DNA of 18,367 bases from Porogramme epimiltina. Taxonomy: Eukaryota; Basidiomycota; Agaricomycetes; Polyporales; Polyporaceae. Positions 18,199 through 18,367 of this stretch are shown here, piece by piece (the stretch's first letter is position 1; the number at the start of each line of letters is the position of its first letter). Below the pieces are notes generated by a model, which was given only the letters and a program-made list of their open reading frames with translations, did no database searches and was not told the origin of the DNA. The stretch covers positions 1 through 18,367 of the forward strand of contig FTLJ01000301.1 in the NCBI GenBank assembly GCA_900155495.1. The letters run 5' to 3'. Both the position numbers and the translations under genes were made by a program.

Positions 18199-18367
18199 GT
18201 GTTATCCATCATTGCGCGTGTAGTAAGTACTAAGTAGGGCGCTCCTTGATCTCTTACCTCCACCTGCTGCGATTTTCCCACGCTCCGGGCCCACCGAGAA
18301 GACCCCTGCAGGCGACAAACCGGCCGCCCAGGAGGAGTTTCAAGGTTATAGGTAGTGTCCCTTCCCC

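Overview
The window looks like a piece of an Agaricomycete (mushroom-forming basidiomycete) genome. The signs are short spliceosomal introns (about 48-92 nt, GT..AG), a HET-domain gene of the type expanded in these fungi, and remnants of two eukaryotic housekeeping genes that still carry introns. The exact order is not readable from the sequence; a polypore-like fungus is only a guess. The region is accessory in character: one large gene that appears intact, several decayed genes, small unassigned multi-exon genes, and long stretches without recognisable coding.

Layout. 1-2778 is mostly non-coding, with one pair of possible exons at 531-811. 2796-5075 (+) is a HET-domain (heterokaryon incompatibility) gene with a probable in-frame 48-nt intron. 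5627-5874 (-) holds a coding-like stretch of unknown identity. 6711-7340 (-) is a clear but broken copy of the C-terminal half of SEC13 (COPII coat/nuclear pore). 7672-9665 (+) is a clear but broken copy of mitochondrial elongation factor G (MEF1/GFM1). These two relics lie head to head, both lack their 5' parts and both keep introns, so they arose by DNA-level duplication and decay.

The right half (11011-18198) is the most unusual part. Three small multi-exon genes (11011-11454 on +, 12069-12834 on -, 15600-16448 on -) share a Gly/Asn-rich motif of about 23 residues with core GDNAGAYGGNANFG. It occurs four times in the window, twice within the 15600-16448 gene on two separate phase-0 exons. 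For the two minus-strand genes I could derive complete exon chains that stay in frame (185 and 188 aa), with matching intron phases, conserved start context and a TATA box upstream. They are part of a diverged tandem segmental duplication: 12069-14456 and 15600-18198 match in order and orientation and include two decayed copies of an unknown gene.

Functional reading. HET proteins act in fungal non-self recognition and cell death. The repeated motif has the quasi-palindromic N-x-G..G-x-N look of RHIM/PP/BASS-type amyloid signalling motifs, but this similarity is judged by eye only and the proteins carry no recognised effector or NLR domain. The link between the two is a hypothesis.
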